In this document: positions 9,761 through 18,656 of the stretch, in pieces
Position numbering within the stretch: position 1 is the first letter of the stretch
Layout of the letters: each line of letters opens with the position of its first letter
NCBI RefSeq assembly: GCF_004368785.1
Contig: NZ_SODM01000001.1
Span: 372,001-436,000, forward strand
Length of the DNA: 64,000 nucleotides
Direction: 5' to 3'
DNA from: Flavobacterium sp. 270
GTDB lineage: Bacteria; Bacteroidota; Bacteroidia; Flavobacteriales; Flavobacteriaceae
Program-made: the position numbers and the translations under genes
Notes under the pieces: generated by a model
Databases searched by the model: none
What the model was told of the DNA's origin: nothing
Seen by the model: the letters and a program-made list of their open reading frames with translations, nothing else

Positions 9761-9772
9761 GCTGTGAATGAA

Positions 9773-10666
9773 ATGAATAACTCTGAAAAAATTCTTCAAT
9801 ATCATCTCAATCAATATCAGCCCAATATGCCTAAGATGGCTGTTTATGATATGGAGGAATATTTAAAGAAGTACGACAAAAAAATGAGGAAATTACACCT
9901 GCAGCGGTATTTCCAGATACTATGGTTTAAAACTGGTAAAGGCAGATATGTTGTAGATTCTACAGCACACGACATTGGAGAAAATACTATTTTTTTTGTT
10001 ACCAAAAATCAAGTTCATTATTTTGATAAAAACACCAATTATGAAGGGATTGTAATTCATTTTAACGAACAATTTTTAACTCATAATAATAACGAAAGTG
10101 ACTTTTTTTTGAATCATGACTTATTTAAAAACGCTGATCAGCTTCCTTATTCTAATTTAAATTCAGTTGATACTTTTATATTAGAGGATTATATAAATCT
10201 GATTAAAAGTGAGCTTTCAAACAAAAATGGAATCTATCAGGTCGAACTTCTTAGAGCATATCTAAAAGCTTTTATAATTCAGGTACAGCATCGTAAGGAT
10301 AGGTTTCAGCAATTAAATGGACTGCCAATTATTAAAGGTGAAAAGAAAAAATTAATATTAGCTGAATTTGTTCATGCAATAGAAGAGAATTATACGAAAG
10401 AATTAAAAATCTCAGAATACGCTGCACTTTTAAGCGTATCAACCAGAACATTATCCCATTTAACAAATCAGCTTTTGGATAAAAGTCCGTCGCAGATGAT
10501 ACACGAAAGAATCATTCTGGAAGCCAAAAAAATGCTTTTACAAGCTAATTATAACATCAACCAAATTGGGCGTATGCTGGGTTTTGGCGATGCTTCTTAT
10601 TTCGTAAAATATTTTAAAAAGTATACGGAAATTTCACCTTCCGAATTCAGAAATTTAGCTGATTAA
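9773..10666 (+). CDS. AraC family transcriptional regulator
   Basis: 297 residues from the ATG at 9773; a GTG at 9764 would add three residues. The N-terminal cupin-like sensor (IWFKTGKGRYVVDSTAHDI, VTKNQVHYFD) is followed by a C-terminal double HTH (about 200-297): KISEYAALLSVSTRTLSHLTNQ and INQIGRMLGFGDASYFVKYFKKYTEISPSEFR. It follows the ketosynthase gene by 12 bp and shares its terminator, so it belongs to the TetR-controlled operon. It probably controls the block or a related target. Confidence 0.9.
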   Translation: MNNSEKILQYHLNQYQPNMPKMAVYDMEEYLKKYDKKMRKLHLQRYFQILWFKTGKGRYVVDSTAHDIGENTIFFVTKNQVHYFDKNTNYEGIVIHFNEQFLTHNNNESDFFLNHDLFKNADQLPYSNLNSVDTFILEDYINLIKSELSNKNGIYQVELLRAYLKAFIIQVQHRKDRFQQLNGLPIIKGEKKKLILAEFVHAIEENYTKELKISEYAALLSVSTRTLSHLTNQLLDKSPSQMIHERIILEAKKMLLQANYNINQIGRMLGFGDASYFVKYFKKYTEISPSEFRNLAD

Positions 10667-10667
10667 C

Positions 10668-10705
10668 AAAAGTTGGAGTTAATTATAAAGGCTCCAACTT
10701 TTTTA
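10668..10705 (+). terminator. Terminator of ketosynthase-AraC operon
   Basis: An 11-bp perfect stem (AAAAGTTGGAG at 10668-10678 with CTCCAACTTTT at 10692-10702) ending in a T-run. It separates this operon from the operator/promoter of the efflux gene. Confidence 0.85.
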
Positions 10706-10713
10706 ATTAAAAA

Positions 10714-10729
10714 TATACCAATTGGTATA
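10714..10729. promoter_or_regulatory. TetR operator upstream of DHA2 efflux gene
   Basis: TATACCAATTGGTATA is a perfect 16-bp palindrome 45 bp before the MFS start, and the best-conserved of the five copies in this window. It places the efflux pump in the same regulon as the TetR and ketosynthase genes. Confidence 0.8.
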
Positions 10730-10773
10730 AAATATATACTTATGAAAAACCGTAAATATTAATTATTACAAAA

Positions 10774-12324
10774 ATGGATTCTACAAAAAGACAAATACTA
10801 TTGATTACTGTTATTGTTGCAGCAATAATGGAACTGATAGATATTTCAATTGTTAATGTTGCACTTTCGCACATGAGCGGTAATCTTGGCGCAACTTTAG
10901 AAGATACTTCGTGGGTTATAACTGCTTATGCGATTGCAAATGTCATTATTATACCAATGACTTCTTTCCTGACAACAAATTTAGGAAGACGTAATTATTA
11001 TATAAGTTCCGTTTTGCTTTTTACTTTTTGTTCGTTTATGTGCGGTCATTCTTCTAACATTTGGATGCTCGTTTTTTTTCGCTTTTTGCAGGGTATTGGC
11101 GGCGGTGCTTTAATATCCGTTTCACAAGCTGTTGTATTTGAGTTATTTCCTAAAGAAAAACAAGGTACAGCAAGTGCTATATTTGGTTTAGGAATTTTTA
11201 TTGGACCAACTATCGGGCCAACTTTGGGAGGTTTTATTACCGAAGATTATTCCTGGCCATGGATCTTTTTTATTAATATTCCGATTGGGATAATGGTCGC
11301 AGTTTCATGCTGGTTTTTGCTTACAGAGCCTGTAGTAAAACCAGTTGTAAAAGCCGTAGACTGGCTGGGAATTGCACTATTGGCTGTTGGAATTGGAGCT
11401 TTGCAAATAGTTCTGGAAAGAGGACAAATTGAAGATTGGTTTGAAACAGGTTATATAACGGCATTTTCTATTGTTGCCGCTTTATCCTTAATTAGTTTTA
11501 TATTTTGGGAACTCCACACGCCTAACCCAGTTGTAAATCTTAGAGTTCTAAAAAGCAGAACTTTATCTATTGCCGCTATTCTAACTTTTATTGTCGGGAT
11601 TGGTATGTTTACTTCTGTTTTTATGACTCCTGTTCTGGCGCAGCGTCTGCTAAACTTTTCTCCAACACAAACCGGAATGTTATTATTACCCGGAGCTATT
11701 ATTGCTCTATTTGTTTTAATGCTTTCTGGAAAATTATTGCAGCGCGGTATTTCACCTATTTATTTAATCATTGTTGGATTTCTAATATTTATCTATTTCA
11801 GCTGGCAGATGACGCTGATTAGTATCAACACATCAAAAGAAACTCTTGCCATTAATTTAATATTTCGCGCCATAGGTATGGCATTATTGACGGTGCCTAC
11901 AACAATGCTGGCGGTTTCTACATTAGATCCGGCAGACATTCCTCAGGGAGCGGCGCTTAATAATATGATGCGCCAGCTGGGAGGTTCATTTGGGATTTCG
12001 CTGGCAAATACTTATCTCGCGCGCCGATTTGCAGAGCATCGTGTAGATTTTATAAATAACATTACTTCTACCAATATTCTCGCCACAGAAAGATTAAATA
12101 GATTAACCGGTTATTTTCAAAGTAAAGGTTATGATTTGCTTCAAGCCAAACAAAAAGCTTTGGCTTTAACAGAATATTCCGTTTCAAAACAATCAACATT
12201 ACTAAGTTATATGGACACTTATTTATTAATCGGTTTGCTTTTTGCCTTTGCTCTGCCTCTGCTGTTCTTTGTTAAATCTAAAGGAACGAATGCGGTAAAA
12301 CTAGAAACCATTTCAGATCATTAA
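10774..12324 (+). CDS. MFS drug efflux transporter, DHA2 (EmrB/QacA) family
   Basis: 516 residues with about 14 predicted membrane segments, the DHA2 topology. The first segment MELIDISIVNVALSHMSGNL is the typical EmrB-like opening. The conserved motif FRFLQGIGGGALISVSQAV and the antiporter motif GLGIFIGPTIGPTLGGFI with WPWIFFINIPIG are all seen. It is a proton-driven exporter in the inner membrane. No HlyD partner is adjacent. Its operator links it to the TetR regulon, so export of the TetR ligand or of a product involving the ketosynthase is the likely job. Confidence 0.93.
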   Translation: MDSTKRQILLITVIVAAIMELIDISIVNVALSHMSGNLGATLEDTSWVITAYAIANVIIIPMTSFLTTNLGRRNYYISSVLLFTFCSFMCGHSSNIWMLVFFRFLQGIGGGALISVSQAVVFELFPKEKQGTASAIFGLGIFIGPTIGPTLGGFITEDYSWPWIFFINIPIGIMVAVSCWFLLTEPVVKPVVKAVDWLGIALLAVGIGALQIVLERGQIEDWFETGYITAFSIVAALSLISFIFWELHTPNPVVNLRVLKSRTLSIAAILTFIVGIGMFTSVFMTPVLAQRLLNFSPTQTGMLLLPGAIIALFVLMLSGKLLQRGISPIYLIIVGFLIFIYFSWQMTLISINTSKETLAINLIFRAIGMALLTVPTTMLAVSTLDPADIPQGAALNNMMRQLGGSFGISLANTYLARRFAEHRVDFINNITSTNILATERLNRLTGYFQSKGYDLLQAKQKALALTEYSVSKQSTLLSYMDTYLLIGLLFAFALPLLFFVKSKGTNAVKLETISDH

Positions 12325-12329
12325 AAAGT

Positions 12330-12402
12330 ACAATTTATACAGGTAAGACAATTTAACAGGGCGTAAAAATGTACCAATTATTCCGAGTTTTGTATAAATT
12401 GT
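12330..12402. promoter_or_regulatory. Spaced 12-bp inverted repeat before SDR gene
   Basis: ACAATTTATACA (12330-12341) and its exact complement TGTATAAATTGT (12391-12402) are 49 nt apart. The right arm overlaps the -33 region (TTG at 12399-12401) of a promoter whose -7 is TAACTTTG (12419-12426). A likely target of the AraC-type regulator encoded after the SDR gene. Confidence 0.55.
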
Positions 12403-12453
12403 CCAGAAACAGTCCGTGTAACTTTGCTAGTATAATTTAAACAATAATTTATC

Positions 12454-13272
12454 ATGTCAAAAACAATTTTAATTACAGGAGCCTCAAGAGGTTTTGGTAA
12501 AATATGGGCAAAAGCACTTTTGCAACGCGACGATAAAGTGGCTGCAACTGCTAGAGATTTAAATAGTTTGAACGAGCTTAAAGCTGAATTTGGCGATGCC
12601 GTTTATCCTATACAATTGGATGTTAATGATCGAGCTGCATGTTTTGCCGCTGTACAAAAAGCCAAAGATCATTTTGGTCGTATCGATGTACTTATAAATA
12701 ATGCCGGATTTGGTTTATTTGGCGCAATTGAAGAAACTACAGAAGATCAGGCACGTGCTCAAATGGAAACGAATTTCTTTGGAGTACTTTGGGTTTCTCA
12801 GGCAATAACCCCAATTTTCCGTGAACAAAAAAGTGGTCACATTATTCAGGTTTCCAGCTTTTTGGGATTAGTGGCTTTACCTGTTTTAGGACTTTACAAC
12901 GCATCTAAATATGCTGTAAATGGTCTTAGTGAAACATTGGCGGCAGAACTTAAAGAATTTGGAGTTAAGGTAAGTTTAATCGAGCCAAATGGTTTTTCTA
13001 CAGATTGGTCGGGAGCATCTGCATTCCAGACGGAACCTTCTGAAGTTTATGCACCGCTTAAAAAAGCTTTTTTTGAAGCAGCTGTTCCAGAAAGCTGGGG
13101 TAATCCAGAAACAACAGCACCAGCAATATTGGCATTAATAGACAGTAAAAATCCACCTTTGCATTTCCTTTTAGGAAAAGTAGCTTACCCAGCTGTTAAA
13201 CAGGTGTATGCAGAACGTCTTGCCGAATTTGAAGATTGGAAAGAAGTTTCTGCTAATGCACATGGCTTCTAA
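12454..13272 (+). CDS. Short-chain dehydrogenase/reductase (SDR)
   Basis: 272 residues. The Rossmann nucleotide site is TGASRGFG (8-15), followed by NNAG (82-85), a catalytic serine in VSSF (134-135), and YNASK with Y148 and K152. This is a classical SDR and probably an NAD(P)H-dependent oxidoreductase; basic residues R12 and R34 slightly favour NADPH. The following AraC gene (67 bp on, separated by a terminator) is the obvious regulator candidate, because such SDR/AraC pairs are common in Bacteroidota. The substrate is unknown. Confidence 0.92.
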   Translation: MSKTILITGASRGFGKIWAKALLQRDDKVAATARDLNSLNELKAEFGDAVYPIQLDVNDRAACFAAVQKAKDHFGRIDVLINNAGFGLFGAIEETTEDQARAQMETNFFGVLWVSQAITPIFREQKSGHIIQVSSFLGLVALPVLGLYNASKYAVNGLSETLAAELKEFGVKVSLIEPNGFSTDWSGASAFQTEPSEVYAPLKKAFFEAAVPESWGNPETTAPAILALIDSKNPPLHFLLGKVAYPAVKQVYAERLAEFEDWKEVSANAHGF

Positions 13273-13283
13273 AAATAGAATTG

Positions 13284-13326
13284 ATAGTACAATCTATTGA
13301 ATAGTTTGGTAGATTGTACTATTTTA
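13284..13326 (+). terminator. Terminator of SDR gene
   Basis: A perfect 13-bp stem (ATAGTACAATCTA at 13284-13296, complement at 13310-13322) followed by TTTT, 11 bp after the SDR stop. Confidence 0.8.
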
Positions 13327-13339
13327 AAAACATTAAAAA

Positions 13340-14227
13340 ATGAAACATTATAAAAATCTTGCTGAAATGCATAGCGATAATGGTTTTCCAAAACCAGAAA
13401 ATCCTTTAATTAGTCTTTATCATTGTGATGGCAGATGTTCGCTAAATGAACAAGAATTTACAAGTGATTTTTATATGATTGGTTTTAAAAAACTTAAAGC
13501 CGGTGTCATATTATATGGAAGAACAAAATATGACCATGAGCAAGGTTCTATGCTGTTTGTAAAACCAAGACAGATCATAGAAATGAAAAATCTTGAACAC
13601 GATGAAGACGGTTTCTTAATTTTTTTCCACGAAGATTTTCTTAATGGTAAACCGCTTCGTAATGAAATTTCAAATTATAATTATTTTGAATATGAAACTA
13701 ATGAAGCGCTGCATCTTTCGCCTCAGGAAGAAAAAACGGTCTGGGATATTTTTCATAAAATAGAAAATGAATACCTCAACAATCAAGATGAATACAGTCG
13801 TGAAATCATACTAGCTAATATCAGTACTTTATTAAAATATGCGCAGCGATTTTACAAGCGTCAATTTATAAACCGTTTTGAAATTTCGGGTAAAACCGTT
13901 ACTAAGTTTACTGAAACTCTTACTAAGTATGTAAATAATGGTCAGCTTGAAAAAGGTCTTCCGTCAGTTAATCAGCTTGCAGAACAATTAAATTTAAGTC
14001 CACGATATTTAAGCGATTTACTTAAACAGGAAAGTGGAAAAACGGCTTTAGAGCACATTCATTTATTTTTAATTTCTGAAGCAAAAAATCTGCTTGTTAT
14101 TGACAATAAAAATGTTTCTGAAATTGCTTATTCTCTGGGATTTGATAATATATCTTACTTTTCAAGACTTTTTAAAAAAGAGGTCGGATTAAGTCCAATG
14201 CAATTCAAGAAAGTAAATTTAAACTAA
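13340..14227 (+). CDS. AraC family transcriptional regulator
   Basis: 295 residues. The N-terminal sensor domain contains ISLYHCDGRCSLNEQEF and GSMLFVKPRQIIEM, as in cupin-type AraC sensors. The C-terminal HTH pair is SVNQLAEQLNLSPRYLSDLLKQ and NVSEIAYSLGFDNISYFSRLFKKEVGLSPMQFK. It is probably the regulator of the SDR gene upstream; the spaced inverted repeat at 12330-12402 is a candidate site. It ends inside a bidirectional terminator. Confidence 0.9.
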   Translation: MKHYKNLAEMHSDNGFPKPENPLISLYHCDGRCSLNEQEFTSDFYMIGFKKLKAGVILYGRTKYDHEQGSMLFVKPRQIIEMKNLEHDEDGFLIFFHEDFLNGKPLRNEISNYNYFEYETNEALHLSPQEEKTVWDIFHKIENEYLNNQDEYSREIILANISTLLKYAQRFYKRQFINRFEISGKTVTKFTETLTKYVNNGQLEKGLPSVNQLAEQLNLSPRYLSDLLKQESGKTALEHIHLFLISEAKNLLVIDNKNVSEIAYSLGFDNISYFSRLFKKEVGLSPMQFKKVNLN

Positions 14228-14267
14228 ATCATAAAGCCTTAAAAGTTATAGCTTTATGATTTAGTTT
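14221..14267. terminator. Bidirectional terminator between convergent genes
   Basis: A 17-bp perfect stem (14221-14237 with 14251-14267) and a 13-nt loop, with A-run and T-run on the two sides. It serves the AraC gene on the plus strand and the beta-helix gene on the minus strand. The stop codon of the AraC gene lies inside the left arm. Confidence 0.85.
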
Positions 14268-14277
14268 TTAAAGTTGT

Positions 14278-16452
14278 TTATTTTTTTTCCATATCAATAT
14301 ATGCTGGATATGATTCTTTATTTGGCAAATCAAATTCTTCGTCGTAAGGCTGTGTACCGTCAGTATTATTATTGTATAATACAACACGTTTTTTACCAGT
14401 TTCCGTACTCCCTCCAATGCCATTGATAACATTTTGAATATTACCAGAACCCGCAAAACGAGTAGTACACATTTTTTCGAGTTTTACATTCGGGCTGTTA
14501 GGTATTTCAAAACCATTTTTCTTGTTTACTTTGCCATCAGTTCCAGTTAAAACCGCATAAGAACCCATTCCTATACTATGATGTTCTTTTACAGTATTGG
14601 CTACTTTGAATGCTGCATAACCATCAACTCTTCCCCCCTGACTACTCCAACTTGCTTGATTTGGTGCATCGTATGGTGGTTCATTTTGGAAGAAATAAGT
14701 ACTGCCGCCCTCTCCTAACCATAATACTTCATATTCCTGAAAATGTTCTGTAAATAAGCCATAAAGCGTGACATCATCGCCAGTAACAATAAGTCCGTTT
14801 TTACATCTGTCTCTTGCCCAGCGTAAATCTCCACCACGCTGCGAGCCGTGATCTGCACGCCACAACCAGAAGTGGTCGCCCACAACATTGTTACTGTTGA
14901 TTTGCATAGCAGTCTGTATTTGAATATTTTTTGATTGAACCCCGCCTACTCTACAAGTAATATCTGTAAGCAAAATAGGATTTGCAGCATGGTCTGCATT
15001 TGCTCCTTCGGCACCAATTCTAATTTGATAAGTTGTACTATTGAATGAATCCATAAGAAGACCGGCAATGATAATTCCGTCTTTATCATCAGCATAGATA
15101 CATCCCCAAGTGTTTTTCTCAGTAGGTTCCAACGTCACAGAAGCTATACCAGCGCCCAAAAGTATTGCATCTTTTCTATTGACCTGAATAGGCGCATTTA
15201 ATGTGTAATGTCCCGGTGTAAAAAATATATTTTTGCCTGCTTTTAGCGCAGCATTAATTTCAGCATCAGTATCGCCTTCTTTAGTAACATACCAATCTGT
15301 AAGCAAATCTTGAATTTTACCTTTACCCATATCTGTTGAAGACCAGGAAATTCCTTGTCTATCTTTTTGCCATGCCGGAATAAATATTTTGTATTCGCCG
15401 TCTTTATCTATAAAAAGAAAAGGTTTTTCTCTGATGATAGGTGTCGTAGGAATTGGAGAATTGGCTTCATCTGCTTGTGGAGGATTGACACAACCTTGCC
15501 AAACCATATTATAAGAACCTCCCATTGCTCCCGAACCCGAAGGAAAAATTGCATTTCTGGTATACCATTGCTGTTGTCCGCCCCAGTTTGGTCTGGATGT
15601 TGTAAAATGAGTGTCGGCAATAAAACCACCGCTGCCCCAAAAATTCGTATTTCCGATATCTGAAATATATTTTGAAGTACTTTCAATCAGCATTCTTCTT
15701 GCGCTGGTTGATTGAGAAACCGTCCATGCAAAATCTCGCATCACTGCTACATTTTCTACAGAACGCCAAAAGGTACAGGTAGCATTTGCTCCGCCCGAAA
15801 GATGCGGTCTGGTAAATACAGAACCCAGTTTAACATCTGATGGTAATTTACCCAAACCTCCAATATGAGAGTAGAATCCTAATTCTATAGAATTAGCTGC
15901 TGCCGATGAAGCAGAACCTGATCCTCCCGAATCGTAAGTCTGATCCTTAACATTTGCTTTGAAATAATAGGCCTGACGTTTTGTTGTCCACTCGCCATTT
16001 GCTCCGCCTAGACCAATACTGCCAAATTGCGAATTAATATCGTTTTTTGCAGTTTCTGCTTTTTCATATTTTCGATCGTAGAAATACATATTAGGACCAA
16101 AAATTTGGTTCTCTAGCGAAAGTATAATGGTTACAGCCCCACGAGTGACCTTATAATAATTTTCATACTTATCAGCATTTGGTTTATTATCTATGAATGT
16201 CAATTTAGAAGTCGAACCCACCGACACAAAATCTGATGCCAAACGACTGCCTCCTCTTGTAATTATATAATCTCCAGAAGTTCCGAATGCTGACCAAGAT
16301 AATGTTATGTTATGCTTTTTCTTGTTGTAAACAATATTGCTTTCTATCTTATTATTTAGTTCGTTTTTATCCGATGGATAATATGCCGCAAAACTGCATA
16401 GCGTCAAGATAAATACAACTGCTATAAATATAGAAGTAACCTTTTTGTTCAT
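14278..16452 (-). CDS. Secreted parallel beta-helix protein of polysaccharide locus
   Basis: 724 residues with an N-terminal signal peptide (KKVTSIFIAVVFILTLCSFA). An N-terminal beta-sandwich-like region with a Ser/Gly-rich linker (SGGSGSASSAAANS, about 170-190) is followed by a pectate-lyase-like beta-helix. Segments seen are DAEINAALKAGKNIFFTPGHYTL, IQVNRKDAILLGAGIASVTL, DDKDGIIIAGLLMDS, DHFWLWRADHG and VTGDDVTLYGLFTEHF. This resembles beta-helix enzymes of the GH55/GH87 type and proteins loosely annotated as coagulation-factor-5/8-type. I cannot name the family with confidence. It lies 178 bp downstream of the SusD gene, which suggests a surface or periplasmic glycan-binding or glycan-cleaving role. 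Confidence 0.7.
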   Translation of the reverse strand: MNKKVTSIFIAVVFILTLCSFAAYYPSDKNELNNKIESNIVYNKKKHNITLSWSAFGTSGDYIITRGGSRLASDFVSVGSTSKLTFIDNKPNADKYENYYKVTRGAVTIILSLENQIFGPNMYFYDRKYEKAETAKNDINSQFGSIGLGGANGEWTTKRQAYYFKANVKDQTYDSGGSGSASSAAANSIELGFYSHIGGLGKLPSDVKLGSVFTRPHLSGGANATCTFWRSVENVAVMRDFAWTVSQSTSARRMLIESTSKYISDIGNTNFWGSGGFIADTHFTTSRPNWGGQQQWYTRNAIFPSGSGAMGGSYNMVWQGCVNPPQADEANSPIPTTPIIREKPFLFIDKDGEYKIFIPAWQKDRQGISWSSTDMGKGKIQDLLTDWYVTKEGDTDAEINAALKAGKNIFFTPGHYTLNAPIQVNRKDAILLGAGIASVTLEPTEKNTWGCIYADDKDGIIIAGLLMDSFNSTTYQIRIGAEGANADHAANPILLTDITCRVGGVQSKNIQIQTAMQINSNNVVGDHFWLWRADHGSQRGGDLRWARDRCKNGLIVTGDDVTLYGLFTEHFQEYEVLWLGEGGSTYFFQNEPPYDAPNQASWSSQGGRVDGYAAFKVANTVKEHHSIGMGSYAVLTGTDGKVNKKNGFEIPNSPNVKLEKMCTTRFAGSGNIQNVINGIGGSTETGKKRVVLYNNNTDGTQPYDEEFDLPNKESYPAYIDMEKK

Positions 16453-16570
16453 GTGAATTTCTTTTTTAATGGTATTATTGATTGTATATATGTGGGATTT
16501 CGAAGATAGTGAATAATCTTTTAACCTAATAATTGATTGTTTTGTGATATTATAAAAATCTATCCAATCA

Positions 16571-16607
16571 TAAAAATAGAAGAGACGACCCGATATGGGT
16601 CGCCTCT
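16571..16607 (-). terminator. Terminator downstream of SusD gene
   Basis: An 11-bp stem (AGAGACGACCC at 16581-16591, partner 16597-16607, one wobble pair), loop GATAT, and a T-rich tract on the minus strand. It lies between susD and the beta-helix gene, so the latter may have its own promoter or be expressed by read-through. Confidence 0.75.
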
Positions 16608-16630
16608 ATTATTTAAGGCAAAAATGAAAT

Positions 16631-18643
16631 TTAAATTTTATCTTCATCAGCAACAGCATCCTGCCACTTATCCCAAACTTTTACGCCGGCATCGTATCCA
16701 TCATAACCAAAATTCTGACTTAACTGTCCTTTAATATTAGGCTCTATAGCAAGTCTATACGGAATTGGCCAGTAATTATTACGTTTGTCCATAGTATAAA
16801 ATTTTACGCCTGGTTTTAAAGCAATACCACCTGGATATTTATTGTAAATGGTATAATGAACAAGACGTTGGTACCAGTAACTTCCTCCAGTAGCGTTTGT
16901 TCCAGATTGTTTGTCCCAAGTCGCTACGTTATATGTGTTACCCCATTCGTCTGGTTTTCCGCTAAGAGCCAAACAGTGCGAAATACGTTTTAACTCCACA
17001 TTTCTCCATTCTTCCATGTAAAGCTCTCTTCCTCTTTCTGCGCAAATATCACCAATAGTTACCGTAGTATACATTTGTGACGCTTTTGCTCTTGCTCTTA
17101 CCACATTCACATCCTGAGCTGCACCTGTAGCATTTCCTTGATAAAAACGCGCTTCTGCACGCAATAAATAAGTCTCTGCTAAACGATAGATATACAGATG
17201 CGCACTAGCTCCAGAAGTAGCTCCCTGAAAATCATTTGCTGCTGGATTAGCTTCTGCTACAACATCATGATAAAAGATTTTATAATGCGGGAAATCATAC
17301 CAATCACGAATAGAATCTTGTGCTAAAAGTTTACCTGTTGCATCCTTCATTCTAAAATTTTGTCCAGCCCATGTTGCACTTCCACCTGCTCCAGGAGCAT
17401 ATTTAAGATCTTCCATATTAACCCAGTTACCAACAGTACTGTTATGTCTAAGATCTTGCTTATCCTCAATATGGTTTACAACCCACATAGGATGTTGTGA
17501 ATAATAAGAACCGCTAATAGTACCAATACCACGTCCTATTGCTCTTTGGTAATCATATTTTGCATTATAATTAGTCTTATCAGTCAATGGAAAACGCGGT
17601 GCCGCTGTTTTACCATCAGGAGTAATTAAGTTAGCATCATTCCAGTTAGGTCCAAAAATTCTCATTGAGGCAAATGCTAAAAACGACTGTGCTCCTCCGT
17701 TTGGTGCAACTAATATAGCTTCCGTATTAGCAGAAATCACTTTATTCTCAGGTCTGTGTAAATCCCAGATTACATTTCTTGTAATTGGCCATGCAGTAGG
17801 ATTTCCTCCTGGATCAAAAATTCCTAAATTCCCTTGTACTAAAGAGTAACCTGATTGATTAATCAAAATATTGGCTTGTGCCTCAGCATCAGCAAATCTT
17901 CCAGATGCCAAATAACACTTAATTAGCAACTGACGACAAGCACCTTTACTAACCATACCTACAAATCCTATTTTTGATTGCTCAGGTACCCATTGTACAG
18001 CTTTTTCCATATCAGCTGTAATCATTTCGATGATAGCTTCTTTTTTAGTAGAATAATAACTCTGCTTTGGAACTGCCAAAATTTTAGTAATCAATGGTAT
18101 ATCGCCAAATTGATATACAAGATTAAGATAACGGTATGCTCTGTGAAAATAAGCCTGCCCGATATATTTATTTTTAACTTCCTCAGATAAAGTGGTTACA
18201 TTACCAATATAGGTTAATACGGTATTAGCATTTTTGATTCCTGTGTAGGCTTCAGTCCACATAAACCCAAGGTAAAGATTCTCACCACCTGCATCTCTTC
18301 TAAATATGTTAGTATCAGCAGTAGGAACTACAGTTGCAGCATAATCCGCAATATTACCAGCTGTATCCGTTTTTCCATATTGTGCCATATCAGAGAAAAG
18401 ATATTCTGTACCAATAGGAACATTCACACCAGAAAAGTTAAAGTGAACATAATTATTACGCAGCTGTTTATCGCACAGTGCTAAAGTTGCCTGCAACCCA
18501 GCCTCTGTAGAAAATGTAGCATCTGGTTCGTAAAACGAAAGCGGGTCTGATTCCAGAAAATCTTTTGAACAAGAACTAGACAGAGTCGCCACTACAATAA
18601 GAGGCACTAGTCTTGAAATTTTATTTTTTATAAATCTTTTCAT
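16631..18643 (-). CDS. RagB/SusD family glycan-binding lipoprotein
   Basis: 670 residues. The lipoprotein signal LIVVATLSSSCSKDFLESDPL has the lipobox cysteine followed by the usual SusD start. TPR-like helices (KYIGQAYFHRAYRYLNLVYQFGDIPL) and the C-terminal ETYLLRAEARFYQGN and NVVRARA segments are SusD hallmarks. It is an outer-membrane, surface-exposed lid that captures oligosaccharides for the SusC channel encoded 13 bp upstream. At 670 residues it is somewhat longer than a typical SusD (about 500-600), with a long central insertion. The ligand is not deducible. Confidence 0.95.
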   Translation of the reverse strand: MKRFIKNKISRLVPLIVVATLSSSCSKDFLESDPLSFYEPDATFSTEAGLQATLALCDKQLRNNYVHFNFSGVNVPIGTEYLFSDMAQYGKTDTAGNIADYAATVVPTADTNIFRRDAGGENLYLGFMWTEAYTGIKNANTVLTYIGNVTTLSEEVKNKYIGQAYFHRAYRYLNLVYQFGDIPLITKILAVPKQSYYSTKKEAIIEMITADMEKAVQWVPEQSKIGFVGMVSKGACRQLLIKCYLASGRFADAEAQANILINQSGYSLVQGNLGIFDPGGNPTAWPITRNVIWDLHRPENKVISANTEAILVAPNGGAQSFLAFASMRIFGPNWNDANLITPDGKTAAPRFPLTDKTNYNAKYDYQRAIGRGIGTISGSYYSQHPMWVVNHIEDKQDLRHNSTVGNWVNMEDLKYAPGAGGSATWAGQNFRMKDATGKLLAQDSIRDWYDFPHYKIFYHDVVAEANPAANDFQGATSGASAHLYIYRLAETYLLRAEARFYQGNATGAAQDVNVVRARAKASQMYTTVTIGDICAERGRELYMEEWRNVELKRISHCLALSGKPDEWGNTYNVATWDKQSGTNATGGSYWYQRLVHYTIYNKYPGGIALKPGVKFYTMDKRNNYWPIPYRLAIEPNIKGQLSQNFGYDGYDAGVKVWDKWQDAVADEDKI

Positions 18644-18656
18644 TTTTGAATAATTT

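Noticed and set aside
8507..12324. Ketosynthase and pump as a full aryl-polyene or polyketide cluster
   Set aside because: No acyl carrier protein, ketoreductase, dehydratase or chain-length factor is present nearby.
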